Assembly: GCA_016281555.1 (NCBI GenBank)
Contig: JAEEIV010000033.1
Location: forward strand, 22,401 to 86,400
DNA: 64,000 nt
Source: Lachnospiraceae bacterium
Lineage (GTDB): Bacteria > Bacillota > Clostridia > Lachnospirales > Lachnospiraceae
Direction: 5' to 3'
Position numbers and translations under genes: made by a program. Below are positions 62,401 to 64,000 of this stretch, piece by piece. Position 1 is the first letter of the stretch. Each line of letters opens with the position of its first letter. The notes below the pieces were generated by a model. That model was given only the letters and a program-made list of their open reading frames with translations, was not told where the DNA came from and did not search any database.

Positions 62401-64000
62401 ATCGACGGCGGCACGATGACGATCCTCAATTCCACGATCGAAAATGGTAAGGCGAAGATCTACGGCGGAAACATCCGTGTCGGTGCGAACGGCGTCCTGA
62501 ACGTCGGACAGTCCGGCTCTTCCGATACCACCGTGATCAGCAATGGCTTGGTCGGTGTGACGCATACGCTGAACGATTCGAATGAAGTGGTTTCAGAGAC
62601 GGTTGCGGGCGAAGGCTTCGGCGGCAACATCGGTCTGGAATCAAACACGTCCAAAGACCACAAGGGAACGCTCAATCAGTATGGCGGTTCGATCTTAAAC
62701 GGCACGGCGCACGGCGGCTGGGGCGGCAACGTCTACATCGCCGACAAAGGTTTCTTTACCTTGTATGCCGGCACGGTTTCCGGCGGTATCGCGGATAACA
62801 ATCAGGCGGCGAACAGGGGCTGGGGCGGCAACGTCTACGTCGGCAGCAGTTCGACCTTCACGATGAAGGACGGCACGGTGACGGACGGTCAGGCGTTAAA
62901 ACTCAACAATACCGGCGATGAATCCGGTTTCGGCGGCAACATTTTCGTCCGTACGGGCACGGCGAGTACCGGTTTCATCATGGAAGGCGGAACGGTCTCC
63001 GGCGGATCCTCCTTAAGCGGCGGCAACATCCGCGTGAACAACGGCGGCTTTATGCAGATGAAGGGCGGCACCGTTGAGAACGCTGCCGGCGGGCAGAACG
63101 TGTTCATCAACATCACCGGCACGGTGACCATGACCGGCGGCATCCTGAGAAACGGCGCTTCGGAAGCAAACGTCCAGATCAACGGCATATCGACGAGCAA
63201 GGGCTTCTTCATCTTGAGCGGCGGCAAGGTGATCCAGGATACCGGCACGATCACGAACGTCAACGTATTCGGTACGTTCCAAATGAGCGGAACGGCTGCG
63301 GTCATCGGTACGCGCATCAACTACGGCGCCAACGCTGCCAACTGCTCGATCACCGGCGGCTATGTTTCGTCGTTCTACGGCCAGGCGAAAGCCAATGCGT
63401 CCGGCGGCTTCTATGCGACAGAGCCGACCGCAGGATTCCGTGCAGCCGGTTATTACGCGTTCCCGGGCACGTACTCGAACCCGGATACGACGGATACGAC
63501 CGAGTATAAGTACGAAGTGGCGGAAGGCGTGATCATTGAGACCACGTCCCGCGTCAAGCTCGGCGACATGCCCGTCGCGGCAGTCACGGGCGGCGGTCCT
63601 GTGAAGAAGAACGGTTCTTACACGCTGACCGCTCCGGAAGTCGCGGGATACCGGCTCCTCGGCTGGTACGAAGGCACGACGGAACTTAGCACGGACGAGA
63701 CCTATACCGGAACGGCGACGGCAGCGAAGACGATCGAAGCTCTTTATGAGTACGGTCCTTCCACCGGCTTTGCGGTGACGGTGAACGGAACGAACGATTA
63801 CACGATCAGCGGAACGACCGTCGGCACGAAGTACGCGGTCGGCACGGACATCACGGTAAGCTACACGGGCACGGGCACGTTCGAAGGCTGGGTCAACGGC
63901 GGCGGCAAACTGATGAGCCGTGACGCGGAATACACCTTCACGGTGAGCGGCGACACGGAACTGACCGCGAACGTCGCAAGCGCCACTGAGCCGCTCGTCA
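59437..64000 (+). CDS. Giant secreted beta-helix protein (paralogue C), 3' end outside window
   Basis: The frame is open from ATG 59437 (AAGGAG upstream) to the window edge: 1,521 residues so far. Signal peptide MKKKLWIMLAVLAAVVIGVL with cleavage likely after EVRA; then HTHCICGTG. Beta-helix module 1 runs to ~residue 640. A second module starts near residue 685 with HTHFVYG (Cys residues replaced), HYYMYLTADF and LHLCLNGHKW, and its helix coils run to ~1,330. InlB-like repeats (GYRLLGWYEG) and the YTISGTTVGTKYAVGT domain follow. Order and sequence predict at least the YFEAL domain beyond the edge, as in A and B. Confidence 0.9.
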   Translation, partial: MKKKLWIMLAVLAAVVIGVLASRNTLEVRADGEHTHCICGTGTLNAGDHTSHTSVTWTAWTTKNKLPAVSDCTDAVSHDANGNYYFYLDNEDTAGSGVVSVNTSWLPFPNSVTDSAGKKIVLCLNGLTVQKTNQGRFMTALNAANTDITVTDCQGTGTLKLYVGDHTSTNQGAFFWLCTQSNLKLFSATLDGSGMNSSYNSDLGLINIGADSIFKMYSGKIIAGTATKANGGAIYMGSGTADLYGGEIIGGSVAYAGTIIQRGGTLNLKGTNLTGGSAVNSGGSIFQAAGTMNIDGSTISGGVAGTYGGNMLARGTVNFISGTITNGQGTSARGGGNVYIESSCQFNMSGGTISNGRFTASAGWLPGGNVSVYSANAVFTMTNGTISGGPDSVPGVRATNGCNLYGANGKIIIRGGTVEGGKTVQVGGNVFLENSCAFEMTGGVIKDGVATSDGGGNIYTKSTNFVMSGGEIRNGTAGSSSAGRSGGNIYTDGGSTTIRGGKIYDGHAYDAGGNVLITGAAVFAMTGGEIYGGYAGSGQSQNSSRANIFLNGSSATVKLAGGTIKGRFEVMNVNSFEFGGNPVVHDGGYGIWSTTANSVINNQNFKIGTTVGDVSYPHMTAGADIYMAGFERGGNENYVIADPTYFAPGANESDVQYFSVPDSRNVRIQDDDSDGTPETLHIRQGHTHFVYGNSEIAAASDTYRNAEEVTFEALDLTKLRTAPATDTHYYMYLTADFSGNLSMADKVHLHLCLNGHKWSNGGRAIQGHAQTTGELTICDCKTTGSIVGGGSDQGGTLWVSAAKLTLFGGTIRSTGICTFYDGGGVIRAVNFDMYGGTVKDGRINYGIRNTNNKYQYGGANVRVSGTFNMYGGTIEGGTLTLAKTKSLKDDGVTEQDVWGFGANVHATTFHMYGGTIKDGKILFAPGVSNWVSGGNVWATSMTMTGGVIENGYSAGNGGNLHQSGGTFRIENAVIRGGIANNGYGGNIAIDGGTMTILNSTIENGKAKIYGGNIRVGANGVLNVGQSGSSDTTVISNGLVGVTHTLNDSNEVVSETVAGEGFGGNIGLESNTSKDHKGTLNQYGGSILNGTAHGGWGGNVYIADKGFFTLYAGTVSGGIADNNQAANRGWGGNVYVGSSSTFTMKDGTVTDGQALKLNNTGDESGFGGNIFVRTGTASTGFIMEGGTVSGGSSLSGGNIRVNNGGFMQMKGGTVENAAGGQNVFINITGTVTMTGGILRNGASEANVQINGISTSKGFFILSGGKVIQDTGTITNVNVFGTFQMSGTAAVIGTRINYGANAANCSITGGYVSSFYGQAKANASGGFYATEPTAGFRAAGYYAFPGTYSNPDTTDTTEYKYEVAEGVIIETTSRVKLGDMPVAAVTGGGPVKKNGSYTLTAPEVAGYRLLGWYEGTTELSTDETYTGTATAAKTIEALYEYGPSTGFAVTVNGTNDYTISGTTVGTKYAVGTDITVSYTGTGTFEGWVNGGGKLMSRDAEYTFTVSGDTELTANVASATEPLV
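63767..64000 (+). repeat. Near-identical coding repeat, copy in paralogue C (cut by window end)
   Basis: Matches 58111-58344 in paralogue B at about 226 of 234 positions. The mismatches are scattered and mostly single; several are silent. This fits recent duplication or gene conversion. Confidence 0.85.

Noticed and set aside
49700..63400. CRISPR or satellite repeats suggested by recurring GGCGGCAC/GGCGGAAAC
   Set aside because: The recurrences follow codon phase and encode GGT and GGN coil motifs at variable spacing inside open frames; there are no uniform repeats and spacers.

Overview
The window looks like a chromosome segment of a GC-rich member of the Bacillota, most likely a clostridium. 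The evidence is a CIRCE/HrcA-type heat-shock control site, an L-box (lysine) riboswitch with an intrinsic attenuator, Mini-ribonuclease III (MrnC), a SipW-type signal peptidase, a pyrophosphate-type phosphofructokinase, the MEP isoprenoid enzyme IspF, and many consensus sigma-A promoters (often TTGxxx-17-TATGAT or TATAAT). Family or genus cannot be settled from this sequence. Genes are dense, often with ATGA or TTGA overlaps, and several have GTG or TTG starts.

Layout. 1-7.1 kb: end of an ABC exporter, CIRCE-controlled hsp20, a large rod-shaped inverted-repeat element (744-952), a ceramidase-fold enzyme with a glycerophosphodiesterase, then a lysine-riboswitch-controlled polar amino-acid ABC importer. 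7.1-17.6 kb: purine and central metabolism (apt, PPi-PFK, guaB, a GpsA-like dehydrogenase), a CPBP membrane protease, a metallophosphatase, a cytosolic BMP-fold protein with a ParB-like segment, and an XRE regulator. 17.7-23.3 kb: an ApbE lipoprotein divergent from a NusG-domain-II protein and a Gx transporter (a set resembling flavin-based extracytosolic electron-transfer loci), a large anchored protein with a degenerate C39-like domain, and an EamA transporter. 23.3-34.4 kb: a long housekeeping run ispF-cysE-cysS-mrnC-rlmB-HAD-pgsA-topA-trxA-trxB-GT4-larA, closed by a terminator. 34.5-48.4 kb: aspartate-family synthesis (hom-lysC-asd divergent from thrC), nucleosidase, SipW, dinB, AzlCD, ThrH (a possible substitute for homoserine kinase), an MFS carrier, TcdA, a TIM-barrel enzyme, a DUF1295 protein and tRNA-Ser(CGA).

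49.2-64 kb: a tandem array of three giant secreted paralogues. Each has a signal peptide, an N-terminal H-x-H-C-x-C-G motif, long right-handed beta-helix-like repeats and InlB/Flg_new-type repeats. The first (about 2,043 aa) carries a second helix module and ends in a ceramidase-fold domain related to the cytosolic enzyme at 967-2388. In both copies the expected catalytic serine of the GDVSPN motif is replaced by asparagine. The third gene runs off the window. Its last 234 bp are about 97% identical to the matching part of the second gene, which points to recent duplication or gene conversion. This array, its fused enzyme domain and the structured element at 744-952 are the least explained parts of the window.
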